From positions 1 through 59,362 of the forward strand of contig NZ_JACFAK010000016.1 in assembly GCF_014118685.1 (NCBI RefSeq): a stretch of 59,362 bases of DNA, written 5' to 3'. The notes beneath the pieces were generated by a model that had not been told where the DNA came from, did no database searches, and saw only the letters and a list, made by a program, of their open reading frames with translations. Shown piece by piece: positions 18,841 through 27,068 of the stretch. The position numbers were made by a program, and so were the translations under genes. Position 1 is the first letter of the stretch; each line of letters opens with the position of its first letter. Source of the DNA: Flaviflexus huanghaiensis (lineage in GTDB: Bacteria; Actinomycetota; Actinomycetes; Actinomycetales; Actinomycetaceae).

Positions 18841-19415
18841 ATCGCGTGCAGGCGTGCTTGGGCGGCGACGAAGCCCATCGTCAGCACATCGTCGACGACG
18901 TCTGCCGCCTGCGAGACGGTGACCTCATAGGCGGTCTTTTCGGGACCCTTGATCTGGCTGAGCACGAAATCCGCCGCGTCCTGCGTTCCGGGTGGCCGTC
19001 CGAGGCCGATCCGTAGCCGCTGGTAGTTCTTTGTACCAACTGCGTTCGTAATTGATTTCAGACCGTTGTGTCCGCCCTCGCCGCCGCCATCCTTCAACCG
19101 GAGCGTGTGCGCGGGCAGGTCGAGGTCGTCGTGAATGACAAGGAGCTCGGACGGCTCGATCTTGAAATATGACAGGAGTGCCTTCACGGGCCCGCCGGAG
19201 ACGTTCATATAGCTATCGCACACAGCGAGGACAAAACCGCCCTCGTCTATCGGAGCGGTCGTTACCCGCCCGGTCATGAGGAAATTCCGGGAACGATGCG
19301 CGGTGAGCTTACCGCCAGCACGGCGCACAAGCTCGTCGATCACCATGTGACCGACATTGTGTCTCGTGTTCGCGTATTTCGGGCCCGGATTGCCGAGTCC
19401 AACAACTGCTCTCAT
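18837..19415 (-). CDS. pth: Peptidyl-tRNA hydrolase
   Basis: A 192-residue enzyme that cleaves peptidyl-tRNA released from stalled ribosomes. The N-terminal signature GLGNPGPKYANTRHNVGHM contains the catalytic His and the conserved Asn. VIHDDLDLP and GGGEGGHNGLKSI follow. It is coupled to mfd by overlapping stop and start codons. The rplY - pth - mfd order is typical of actinobacteria. Confidence 0.96.
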   Translation of the reverse strand: MRAVVGLGNPGPKYANTRHNVGHMVIDELVRRAGGKLTAHRSRNFLMTGRVTTAPIDEGGFVLAVCDSYMNVSGGPVKALLSYFKIEPSELLVIHDDLDLPAHTLRLKDGGGEGGHNGLKSITNAVGTKNYQRLRIGLGRPPGTQDAADFVLSQIKGPEKTAYEVTVSQAADVVDDVLTMGFVAAQARLHAM

Positions 19416-19427
19416 ACCACTCCCGTA

Positions 19428-19458
19428 AAGAGCGCCCGGGCGTGACCCGGGCGCTCTT
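19428..19458 (-). terminator. Terminator downstream of rplY
   Basis: A perfect 13-bp stem (aagagcgcccggg and its complement) with a CGTGA loop lies between rplY and pth, so pth-mfd may need read-through or its own promoter. Confidence 0.75.
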
Positions 19459-19466
19459 CGGTTACA

Positions 19467-20111
19467 TTACTCAGAATCCTCTTCGGCACCTTCTGACGAT
19501 TTCTCAGCACCGGACTCACCGGCAGCCTCTTCAGCCGCTTCGGCGTCGGCTTCCTCGAGCGAGGTGTCGACCTGCGGGACGAGGACGGAGACAACAAGGT
19601 CCTCCGGGTCCATTTCCGTGGACACACCCTCACCGAGCGCGAGGTCAGCGATACGGACCTGGGTTCCCGCTTCCTTACCCTCAACGTCCACCTCGATGGA
19701 TTCGGGGATCATCGTTGCGTCGGCCATGATCGTGACCGTCAGCAGGTCGGTCGTCACGACGGTGCCCGGAGCGGGCTCACCAACAACCGTGATTGGGACG
19801 GTGACCTCAATCTGCTCGCCGGCGCGAACGCCGATGAGGTCGATGTGCTCGATGTCCCACGTCATCGGGTGGCGCTGGATGTCCCTCACGAGGGCCAGCT
19901 GATCTTTGCCGTTAACGGTGACGGTGACGAGGGCGTTCTGGTTGTAGCGGACGGCGAGGAATGTCTCGTGCGCGTCCAGTGCGATGTGGATGGTCTCGGC
20001 GCCATGTCCGTAAATAACAGCGGGAATCTGGCCCGCACGGCGGAGGCGGCGTGCCGCGCCCTTGCCGAAGTCTTCACGAACCGTGTTCGTCAGCTTGACG
20101 GAATCAACCAT
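19467..20111 (-). CDS. rplY: 50S ribosomal protein L25/CTC
   Basis: The 5S-rRNA-binding protein of the CTC type, 214 residues. The N-terminal L25 domain (about 1-95) includes ARRLRRAGQIPAVIYGHG, followed by the TL5-like beta domain (about 95-185). An acidic, Glu/Ala/Ser-rich tail follows. The start at 20111 is taken because AAGGAG lies seven bases upstream and homologues begin here; the frame remains open further upstream without a ribosome binding site. Confidence 0.94.
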   Translation of the reverse strand: MVDSVKLTNTVREDFGKGAARRLRRAGQIPAVIYGHGAETIHIALDAHETFLAVRYNQNALVTVTVNGKDQLALVRDIQRHPMTWDIEHIDLIGVRAGEQIEVTVPITVVGEPAPGTVVTTDLLTVTIMADATMIPESIEVDVEGKEAGTQVRIADLALGEGVSTEMDPEDLVVSVLVPQVDTSLEEADAEAAEEAAGESGAEKSSEGAEEDSE

Positions 20112-20368
20112 AGTGTCTCCTTGATGTTCGGCACTTTCGTGCATGAGCCTCGTAGGCCACGTGCCGGGTGACACTTGGACCGCGTCGATAACGGAGTGCG
20201 GCTGAACCGCCTCCCTCGCCGAGGCAACTCACACATCCTAGCGCAGACCCCTGGAGGGGCGAAGGGGAGGACCTATGGCACCTCTCACTCCCGCCAGTCT
20301 TGTGAAGCACGCGGATGAGACAGACTGTCCGGCACCGTCGGTGCCGGACAGTCTCGCGTGAGATGGGG
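20112..20368. other. Intergenic region between prs and rplY
   Basis: It contains the prs terminator at 20322-20354 and, on its left, the leader of rplY. I see nothing else of note in the remaining roughly 200 bp. Confidence 0.4.
20322..20354 (-). terminator. Terminator downstream of prs
   Basis: A perfect 15-bp stem (agactgtccggcacc and its complement) with a 3-nt GTC loop lies 15 bp past the prs stop. Confidence 0.88.
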
Positions 20369-21349
20369 CTAGTGAGCACCCTCGAAAAGGCTCGTGACGG
20401 AGCCATCGTCGAAGACTTCGTGAATGGCGCGGCCAAGCACCGGCGCGATCGGTAAGACCGTGAGCTCCTTGAACCGCTTCTCCCGCTCGATGGGGACCGT
20501 GTCAGTGACAATGACTTCGCGGGCCCCGGATTCGGCGAGACGCTTGACCGCCGGGTCGGAGAAGACGCCGTGGGTGGCGGCAACGATGACATCGGCTGCC
20601 CCGGCCTCAATGAGAACCCGCACGGCCTCACAGATGGTGCCTCCCGTGTCGATGAGGTCATCGACGAGAACACATGTGCGACCGGAGACATCGCCGACAA
20701 CACGGTTCGCAACAGCCTGGTTCGGTCGGGAGATGTCGCGAGTCTTATGGACGAAGGCGAGGGGGGTTCCGCCGAGGCGGTCCGCCCACTGCTCGGCAAC
20801 TCGGATGCGGCCGGCATCGGGCGACACAACGGCTGCGTTCTGCGGATCGATCTTCGTCTTGACGTATTCAACGAGGGTAGGCATGGCCCACAGGTGGTCG
20901 ACGGGCCCGTCGAAGAAGCCCTGGGTCTGCGCAGCGTGCAGGTCGACGCTCATGATCCGATTGGCGCCCGCCTGCTTAAGGAGATCGGACACGAGACGGG
21001 CAGAGATCGGCTCACGACCCTTGTGCTTCTTGTCCTGCCGGGCGTACGGGTAGAACGGAGCGACGACGGTAATGCGCTTAGCAGAGGCCCTCTTGAGCGC
21101 ATCAACCATGATGAGACTCTCCATGAGCCACTTGTTCACCGGTGGGGTGTGCGTCTGAATGATGAAGGCGTCGGCGCCGCGCACGGACTCCTCGAAACGG
21201 ACGTAGATCTCGCCGTTGGCGAAGTCGTAGATCGTTGTCGGTAGGAGATCGATCTCCAAGTATTCGGCGACCTCCGCCGCCAGGGCCGGGTGTGATCGTC
21301 CACTGGAGATGACGAGATGCTTGGCTCCTGTGGAGTGAATACCGGTCAT
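20369..21349 (-). CDS. prs: Ribose-phosphate pyrophosphokinase
   Basis: The enzyme makes PRPP from ribose-5-phosphate and ATP for nucleotide, His and Trp synthesis. It has 326 residues. Signatures are the catalytic flexible loop region around KKHKGREPISARL, the divalent-cation site SVDLHAAQTQGFF and the PRPP-binding loop CVLVDDLIDTGGT. The start overlaps the glmU stop by 4 bp (ATGA). The glmU - prs order is widespread and supplies nucleotide and cell-wall precursors together. Confidence 0.96.
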   Translation of the reverse strand: MTGIHSTGAKHLVISSGRSHPALAAEVAEYLEIDLLPTTIYDFANGEIYVRFEESVRGADAFIIQTHTPPVNKWLMESLIMVDALKRASAKRITVVAPFYPYARQDKKHKGREPISARLVSDLLKQAGANRIMSVDLHAAQTQGFFDGPVDHLWAMPTLVEYVKTKIDPQNAAVVSPDAGRIRVAEQWADRLGGTPLAFVHKTRDISRPNQAVANRVVGDVSGRTCVLVDDLIDTGGTICEAVRVLIEAGAADVIVAATHGVFSDPAVKRLAESGAREVIVTDTVPIEREKRFKELTVLPIAPVLGRAIHEVFDDGSVTSLFEGAH

Positions 21350-22359
21350 GAAAGTCCGTCCTTCTTCGTTGCGTCGGCTGAGAGAGAAGTGTGTGCGTGG
21401 CGCGCGAATGAGACGTGGGCGTCCGGGCCGACCTCGACAGAGTGGAGATACACGTGGGGTCCGACCGTTGCGCCGGTGGCGACGGACGTCGTGCCAGTGA
21501 GGTAGCTGCCGGGACGAACGAGCGAGTCCGGTTCGAATGTCACTCCGACATCAACCCATGTTGCGTTCGGATCCTCAATCGTCGTGCCCTCCCGCATCGC
21601 ATTCTCAAGCAGGCGGCGATTCATGATCGCGCGGAGGTTTGCGAGCTGGACACGGTCGTTCACACCCTCGACGCACAGCGGATCGCCCACGTACGATCCG
21701 AGCCGCAAGCCCTCGGCATACGCGCCAGAGATGACGTCCGTCAGGTACATCTCCCCCTGCGCGTTGTCGGTCCCTAGGCCGGAGAGCATACTTCGCAAGA
21801 GCGCGGCATCGAAGACATACATCGAGGAGTTAATCTCGTCGATCTCGAGTTGCTCCGGAGTTGCGTCGCGATGTTCGACGATCGAGGAGATGATCCCCTT
21901 CTCGTCGCGGACGATTCTGCCGTAGCCAGTCGGATCTGGGACACGAGTTGTGAGAACCGTTATGTCGTGACCTTCATGGGCTGCCATGAGAGCGACGAGC
22001 GTGTCGCCGTCGAGCAAGGGAGTGTCGGCAGCCGTGACAAGGACGGGACCCGTCAGGTCCGCTGGCAGCGCCTCGAGGCCGCACCAGACGGCCCGGCCGG
22101 TGCCGGGCACCTCATCCTGGTCGGCGATGGTGGCATGTGGGGCGATGTCGGAGATGTGGGCGGCGACCCTGTCGCGCTCGTGCCGGACGACAACGACGAG
22201 TCGCTCGGGATCCACTGCGGACGCTGCGTGGAGAACATGTCCGACAAGAGAACGCCCGCATACCTCGTGCAGGACTTTCGGGGTTGTTGACTTCATCCTC
22301 GTCCCGGCACCGGCAGCCAAGACGATGACGGTCGGGCGGGCCTGGCTCGTCTCTCTCAT
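21346..22359 (-). CDS. glmU: GlmU, uridylyltransferase domain with truncated acetyltransferase domain
   Basis: The N-terminal nucleotidyltransferase is intact: LAAGAGTRMKS, then the lysine of TPKVLHEVCG, and GTGRAVWCGLEALP. A left-handed beta-helix begins at about residue 255, with IEDPNATWVDVGVTFEPDSL in two stretches. The protein stops after about three to four coils at 337 residues, where complete actinobacterial GlmU has about 450-490. The acetyltransferase residues equivalent to E. coli Arg333, Lys351, His363, Tyr366, Asn377 and Lys392 are all absent. The prs start overlaps the stop, so no frameshifted remainder exists downstream. It should still make UDP-GlcNAc from GlcNAc-1-P, but probably cannot acetylate GlcN-1-P. 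The start is chosen by homology; a GTG directly precedes the ATG. Confidence 0.85.
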   Translation of the reverse strand: MRETSQARPTVIVLAAGAGTRMKSTTPKVLHEVCGRSLVGHVLHAASAVDPERLVVVVRHERDRVAAHISDIAPHATIADQDEVPGTGRAVWCGLEALPADLTGPVLVTAADTPLLDGDTLVALMAAHEGHDITVLTTRVPDPTGYGRIVRDEKGIISSIVEHRDATPEQLEIDEINSSMYVFDAALLRSMLSGLGTDNAQGEMYLTDVISGAYAEGLRLGSYVGDPLCVEGVNDRVQLANLRAIMNRRLLENAMREGTTIEDPNATWVDVGVTFEPDSLVRPGSYLTGTTSVATGATVGPHVYLHSVEVGPDAHVSFARHAHTSLSADATKKDGLS

Positions 22360-22413
22360 CACGATCCCAACATTACGTGGGAATGCCGACTCTGTGCGCC
22401 GGATCCCGGTCTG

Positions 22414-22487
22414 TGGCTCCGCCCTCAGGGTTCGAACCTGAACTAAAGGCTTCAAAGGCCTCTGTGCTGCCATTACACCAGGGCGGA
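22414..22487 (-). tRNA. tRNA-Gln (UUG)
   Basis: A 74-nt cloverleaf with encoded CCA: acceptor TCCGCCC/GGGCGGA, discriminator G, T-arm TCAGG-TTCGAAC-CCTGA, and anticodon stem GAGGC/GCCTT around CTTTGAA. The anticodon is UUG at 22455-22453. It lies just upstream of glmU on the same strand. Confidence 0.94.
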
Positions 22488-22565
22488 AAGCACACCCTTC
22501 AGTCTGCCAGCTTTGACCGTGCTGAGACAAAGCATCTGGCCGTATCCCCGTGGAATACTGGTCAC

Positions 22566-23261
22566 ATGAGTGAACAGGTACCTGCCCGGAGAGTGCGCAT
22601 GTCCCGGTCCGAGCGGAGGTTGCAGCTGATTGCCATCGCCCGGGCCAGCTTCGCCCAGCGCGGCTACGACGCGACGTCGATTGAGGAGATCACCCAGGCA
22701 GCGGGGGTGTCGAAGCCGGTTCTGTACGAGCACTTCGGCGGCAAAGAGGGCCTCTACCAGGTCATCGTCGACCGAGAGATCAACCTGCTCGTGTCGACAC
22801 TGACTGAGTCGCTTCCGCAGACGGCCCCGCCTCGCAAGGCTCTCGAGCTCACCATCGTTGCTCTTCTTGACTACCTCGAGTCTAACCCCGACGGCTACCG
22901 CCTGCTCGCTCACCAGTCTCCTGCGGGGGTGTCGACCGGCGTCTTCTCCCCGGTTATCGGCGAGGTAACGGAACATCTGACGGTCCTCATGGCAGCACTG
23001 TTCGAGCGCCAGGGCTTCGAGCCGATGAGCTTGCCCGTTTATGGACAGCTACTCGGCGGGGCTGTCGCCCAGGTCGGCATATGGTGGATTGCGGAAAGAG
23101 AGGCCGCGAAGGCCGGGGAACAGATTCAGCCGCGATCAAAGGAAGAGATTGCCGCGCACACGGTCAATCTCTTGTGGAACGGGCTCCATCGGCTCGAACT
23201 CGACCCGAAGCCCCTCGGCATGCCGGACAGTGACGAGAAGATTAGGCCCCAGAATTCGTGA
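22566..23261 (+). CDS. TetR/AcrR family transcriptional regulator
   Basis: A 231-residue repressor. The helix-turn-helix occupies about residues 20-66, with RASFAQRGYDATSIEEITQAAG followed by VSKPVLYEHFGGKEGL, in shorter pieces the classic TetR_N pattern. The C-terminal ligand domain (about 80-210) is of the TetR_C type common in actinobacteria; no ligand can be named. The Met at 22566 follows a -10-like AATACT by six bases and has no ribosome binding site, suggesting a leaderless mRNA. It precedes the ABC exporter genes in the same direction by 164 bp and may control them, though this is only positional. Confidence 0.88.
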   Translation: MSEQVPARRVRMSRSERRLQLIAIARASFAQRGYDATSIEEITQAAGVSKPVLYEHFGGKEGLYQVIVDREINLLVSTLTESLPQTAPPRKALELTIVALLDYLESNPDGYRLLAHQSPAGVSTGVFSPVIGEVTEHLTVLMAALFERQGFEPMSLPVYGQLLGGAVAQVGIWWIAEREAAKAGEQIQPRSKEEIAAHTVNLLWNGLHRLELDPKPLGMPDSDEKIRPQNS

Positions 23262-23272
23262 CTGGTCGCCCG

Positions 23273-23293
23273 GGGCTTTCCCGCTCAAAGCCC
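23273..23293 (+). terminator. Possible terminator after the TetR gene
   Basis: A 7-bp stem GGGCTTT/AAAGCCC with a 7-nt loop is flanked by a further complementary GTGAC/GTCAC pair, starting 11 bp after the stop codon. There is no T-tract. Confidence 0.4.
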
Positions 23294-23425
23294 AGGTCAC
23301 CGGGATGTCCGGGCGAGTGATGACATTGCTTTGTGAACGCCGCCGCCCCAGCAAGACTCACGGGCCGCTCTGAGATACATTGATGACCGTCACACGCAGA
23401 TCGCAGCAAACCCGAAGGCGTAAAC

Positions 23426-24343
23426 ATGCTCTCGATTGAGGACCTGTACAAATCCTACGGCTCCGTCACGGCTCTGGATGGGCTGTCATTCCACGTTAAT
23501 CCCGGCGATCTCTTCGGCTTCGTCGGCTCAAACGGCGCGGGCAAGACAACCGCCATGCGTATCATCCTCGGCGTCCTCGCCGCCGATTCCGGCCACGTCA
23601 CGTGGCAGGGACGACAGCTCGACTACGCAACGAGGCGCGAATTTGGCTACATGCCCGAGGAGCGCGGCCTCTACCCGCGGATGAAGGTCGGCGAACAGCT
23701 CATTTACCTCGCCCGGTTGCATGGCCTCACGGCCGAACGTGCGGTATCGGCGATGGAGCACTGGACCGAGCGCCTCGACATCGCCCACCGACGCAACGAT
23801 CTGGTCCAGACGCTGTCTCTTGGCAACCAGCAGCGCGTCCAGCTCGCCGCGGCCCTCGTCGCGGACCCGATGATTCTCGTCCTCGACGAGCCGTTTTCGG
23901 GCCTCGACCCAGTTGCGGTCGACGTCATGAGTGAAGTCCTTCGAGAGAAAACCCGCGATGGCGTGCCCGTCATCTTCTCCTCCCACCAGCTCAGCCTCGT
24001 CGAGAGCCTCTGCGATCGCGTCGGCATCATCGCCGAGGGGACGATGGTGACCGAGGGCGAGATCGACGAGCTTCGGCAGACCGACACTCCCGAGTACGAG
24101 ATTCTCACCGACGCCTCGTCAACCGCGTCGTTTGACCATCTCGGCGTGAGAACGGCTGTGGAAGAAAAGCGCCGCGACAGGATGCTTCGGCGGCTTGTTG
24201 CGCCACGGGAGGACTTCGATGAGCAGCAGATCCTCACAACCGCTCTCGCCCACGGTCCCGTTTATGAGTTCTACCGCCGCAGACCTCACCTCGAAGAACT
24301 GTTCCGCGATGTTGTGACCACCACGTCGAAGGAGTCCCGATGA
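23426..24343 (+). CDS. ABC transporter ATP-binding protein (NatA-like)
   Basis: A 305-residue ABC ATPase. Walker A is GSNGAGKT at about residue 34-41. The signature LSLGNQQR departs from LSGGQ but matches the LSxGNQQ form of NatA-type exporters. Walker B is MILVLDEPFSGLDP and the H-loop is SSHQL. A C-terminal extension of about 90 residues follows, as in Na+ or drug exporters of this subfamily. It overlaps the permease gene by 4 bp (ATGA), so they form one exporter. The substrate is unknown. Confidence 0.92.
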   Translation: MLSIEDLYKSYGSVTALDGLSFHVNPGDLFGFVGSNGAGKTTAMRIILGVLAADSGHVTWQGRQLDYATRREFGYMPEERGLYPRMKVGEQLIYLARLHGLTAERAVSAMEHWTERLDIAHRRNDLVQTLSLGNQQRVQLAAALVADPMILVLDEPFSGLDPVAVDVMSEVLREKTRDGVPVIFSSHQLSLVESLCDRVGIIAEGTMVTEGEIDELRQTDTPEYEILTDASSTASFDHLGVRTAVEEKRRDRMLRRLVAPREDFDEQQILTTALAHGPVYEFYRRRPHLEELFRDVVTTTSKESR

Positions 24344-25509
24344 ACTCGACCATCCTTGTGGCACGCCGGGAGCTCCAGGCACAGCTGCGCTCCAAGGCCC
24401 TTGTCGTCTCGACGATCATCCTCGCGGTCCTCATTCTTGCCGCCGGCGTCCTCGGCCGGTTACTCCTGAGTGACGACGACGGAGACGACGAACCCGCCGC
24501 GACCGTCGGCGTGTCCGAGTCGGCGATGCCACTCGCCGATGCGCTAAGCGCGGCGGGTCTCACAACCGTGCCGGTGGATGGGGATCCTCAGACGATCCTC
24601 GAGAGCGAGGAGGAGCTCGATGCGCTGATCGCCGGGGCTCCCGACAGCCCCCAGATCTTCGCGCTCGACAGCGCAGAGCACCTTGACCTCATCACCTCCA
24701 TCACTCAGTCCGCGACAACCGCCTTCATCATCGGCGAGCAGCTGGGGGATGCTGAGGCTACGGTCGTTCTCGACGCGATCGGGCAGGCGCAACAGATCGT
24801 GCCGGACATTGTTGGTGGCACTGAGTTCGACCCGGTCCGGTTCGTCGTCGGCTTGCTGACGGCCACGCTGGTTTACGGCGTCATCGTGTTCGGCATCGCC
24901 ATGCTGGCTACCGGTGTCGTCGAAGAGAAAACCAGCCGAGTCGTCGAGATTCTCCTCGCAACGATCAAGCCCCGCAACTTGTTGCTTGGCAAGTTCCTTG
25001 GCATCGGCGTCGCGATCCTTTCGATCGTCGCGATCTACGTCATCGCGCTCGTCGCGGCTGGCGCAATCTCGGGCCTCCTGCCCGAGATCAACATCGGTCG
25101 CTACATTCCCATGCTCATCGTCTGGGTGCTTCTCGGCTACATCATTTACGCCTCGGTGACCGGTGGTCTCGCGGCAACGGTCTCACGACAAGAAGATATT
25201 GGCGCGATCACCGGCCCCATGGTGTTCCTGTCTCTCATCCCGTTCTACTTCGCGATGTTCTACGTCCCGGAGAACCCCGATTCGACGGTTACACAGATCG
25301 TCGGCTTCGTTCCGTTCTTCAGCCCGTTTGTCATGCCCGTCAGGTCGGCGTTCACCAACGTCCCTGCCTTCGACATCGTCATTGCCATCGCCATCTGTCT
25401 CGCGACAATCCCGCTCCTCGCCGCCATCGCCGGCAAGATTTACGAGCGCTCGATCCTCCACACGGGCACACGCATGAAGCTCAAGGACGCGCTACGGAGC
25501 AGGCCCTGA
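24340..25509 (+). CDS. ABC transporter permease (NatB-like, ABC-2 type)
   Basis: A 389-residue permease of the ABC-2 membrane family. One N-terminal membrane span (about 20-42) is followed by an extracytoplasmic domain to about residue 165. Five or six spans follow, with the VVEEKTSRVVEILLATIKP motif between the first two, a hallmark of NatB-type permeases. Paired with the preceding ATPase it should export a small substrate such as Na+, a drug or a peptide; none can be assigned. Confidence 0.9.
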   Translation: MNSTILVARRELQAQLRSKALVVSTIILAVLILAAGVLGRLLLSDDDGDDEPAATVGVSESAMPLADALSAAGLTTVPVDGDPQTILESEEELDALIAGAPDSPQIFALDSAEHLDLITSITQSATTAFIIGEQLGDAEATVVLDAIGQAQQIVPDIVGGTEFDPVRFVVGLLTATLVYGVIVFGIAMLATGVVEEKTSRVVEILLATIKPRNLLLGKFLGIGVAILSIVAIYVIALVAAGAISGLLPEINIGRYIPMLIVWVLLGYIIYASVTGGLAATVSRQEDIGAITGPMVFLSLIPFYFAMFYVPENPDSTVTQIVGFVPFFSPFVMPVRSAFTNVPAFDIVIAIAICLATIPLLAAIAGKIYERSILHTGTRMKLKDALRSRP

Positions 25510-25593
25510 CGAGCAGGTGGCGTGGAACGAGACTCAATCCGGGCACGACACGCCGCCCGTGTCTGACGACAACATGGCGCTCACACGGAACAG

Positions 25594-26109
25594 CTAGTCG
25601 TCCGCTCCACTGAAGGGTAGGAGCATCTCTCTGAGTATCCGGCTGACGGACATCTTGTCCTCATCCGAGATGTGGTCAAGCATCGCAGCTTCGCTGCGAA
25701 GCAAGTCCTCCATCGCCCTATCGGACTTCGCGATGCCGAGGTCGGTCGCCTGAACATACTTGATGCGGCGGTCTCGTTTGTCCTGGAGCCGCCTCGCATG
25801 ACCGCGCTCGACCATCGTATTGATTCGGTGGGTGAGTGTGCCGGACGGCACGAGGAGCTGGCTCATGAACTGCGAGGGCTGCGCCTGGAACGGCTCACCT
25901 TGCCGGCGAAGAAGCGACAGCATTTCGAATTCCCACACGTCAAGCCCGTGGGCGGCGAACGCCTCCCTGCGGAACTTGTCGAGGTGACGGTTGAGCCGGA
26001 GGAGGCGGGAGAAGATCTCAAGCGGCGACGAATCGAGGTCCCCGCGCTCCCGCCGCCACGCCGCGACAATGTCATCGACCTCGTCAGATCGGTATTCCCG
26101 CGTAGTCAT
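25594..26109 (-). CDS. MarR family transcriptional regulator
   Basis: A 171-residue winged-helix regulator. It has FRREAFAAHGLDVWEFEMLSLL, in two adjacent parts the helix bundle leading into the HTH. SQLLVPSGTLTHRINTMVERG is the recognition region, and RLQDKRDRRIKYVQATDLG is the wing. Homologues support the start at 26109; the frame is open upstream but overlaps the SGNH gene. A perfect 12-bp palindrome lies 13 bp before the start, so autoregulation is likely. Its other targets are unknown; the convergent ABC exporter is a possible one. Confidence 0.88.
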   Translation of the reverse strand: MTTREYRSDEVDDIVAAWRRERGDLDSSPLEIFSRLLRLNRHLDKFRREAFAAHGLDVWEFEMLSLLRRQGEPFQAQPSQFMSQLLVPSGTLTHRINTMVERGHARRLQDKRDRRIKYVQATDLGIAKSDRAMEDLLRSEAAMLDHISDEDKMSVSRILREMLLPFSGADD

Positions 26110-26121
26110 ATCGAAAGAATA

Positions 26122-26133
26122 CTCGATATCGAG
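26122..26133. promoter_or_regulatory. Palindromic operator upstream of the MarR gene
   Basis: CTCGATATCGAG is a perfect 12-bp palindrome ending 13 bp before the MarR start, within an AT-richer stretch. Its size and position suit a MarR-family dimer and autorepression. Confidence 0.55.
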
Positions 26134-26185
26134 ATGTATCCGAGTGGAAGGAATGTGCAGATTTGTCAGCGTTCCCAGGGAATCG

Positions 26186-27043
26186 TTACAGAACGAGGCC
26201 GAGGTGTGCGATGAAGGCGGTGCCACTCGCCCGCCACCCGTCCGGGGTGGGGTGGAGCAGATCACGGATGCTACCGGATGTATGGATCCAGCTGTCCGCC
26301 GCGCCCAGCCCGTGACCTTCCCATACGGGGGTGAGAGTTTCGACGAAGTAGACGTCACCGATCTCATCGGACAGTTCGCCCGCCATCTGCCGCAGCTGGT
26401 CCTCCCAGTCCTGCTGGAAGCTGAGAACATCGACCGGACTATCAGCGGCGACAGCGGCTTCGAAAAGCCTCGGGTAGGGCACGAGATGAAGGCGGGCCTC
26501 TGGAGCGATGTCCCGCACTGCAAGAAGGGCACGACGTTGCTCAGCGATCGCGGCCGCCACCGACTGTTTGGCGTTGTCAACAGCCAGCTGGCACTGATCC
26601 AGATCGTCCTGAAGCAGGCATGCGGCAGCAACAGGAAGGAAACCGACATCGTTGCCACCGATCATGACGAACACGTCGGTCGCACCTGCGGTCGCCTCGA
26701 TCTGCGGGTCTAGGGTGACCGTGCAGGTCCCCTCCTCCAGCGTCGCAGTCGCTCCGCCGATGTCCGTCACGCACTCCGCGTCACCGGCTCGCGTCTGTGA
26801 GATGATCCGCGGCTCAGTCAGATCGGCGACCTTTGCCCCACTGCATGCGGCATTGACGGCCGTGCCTTCGAAGAAATCTCCCACGCGTGCAATCGCCGCG
26901 CCATCCGAGCGCATGCACAGCTCATCCGAGTAGTCGCCTGCGCCGTGACCGGACGAGTAGGAGTCGCCGATAACAACGGCGTCAACCTGGACGCCCTGGG
27001 CCACGAGCAGACCCGCCATGAGAAGACCCGCGACGATGCTCAT
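26186..27043 (-). CDS. Secreted SGNH/GDSL hydrolase
   Basis: A 285-residue esterase or lipase-like enzyme with a short N-terminal signal sequence (residues 1-18). Block I is VIGDSYSSGHGAG with nucleophile Ser28, block III is MIGGND (Gly130, Asn131), and block V is DLLHPTPDG with the Asp-His pair near residue 260. Six cysteines probably form disulfides, as in the actinobacterial Rv0518/SCO7513-like group. It begins 26 bp downstream of the M56 gene on the same strand, with GGGAG before the ATG, so it may be the last gene of the BlaI operon. The natural substrate is unknown. Confidence 0.88.
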   Translation of the reverse strand: MSIVAGLLMAGLLVAQGVQVDAVVIGDSYSSGHGAGDYSDELCMRSDGAAIARVGDFFEGTAVNAACSGAKVADLTEPRIISQTRAGDAECVTDIGGATATLEEGTCTVTLDPQIEATAGATDVFVMIGGNDVGFLPVAAACLLQDDLDQCQLAVDNAKQSVAAAIAEQRRALLAVRDIAPEARLHLVPYPRLFEAAVAADSPVDVLSFQQDWEDQLRQMAGELSDEIGDVYFVETLTPVWEGHGLGAADSWIHTSGSIRDLLHPTPDGWRASGTAFIAHLGLVL

Positions 27044-27068
27044 ATACGCTCCCAGTTGTTCTCTGACA

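Noticed and set aside
22360-22530. Upstream extension of the glmU frame
   Set aside because: It runs through the tRNA-Gln gene in antisense reading order and lacks GlmU similarity; homology begins at 22359.
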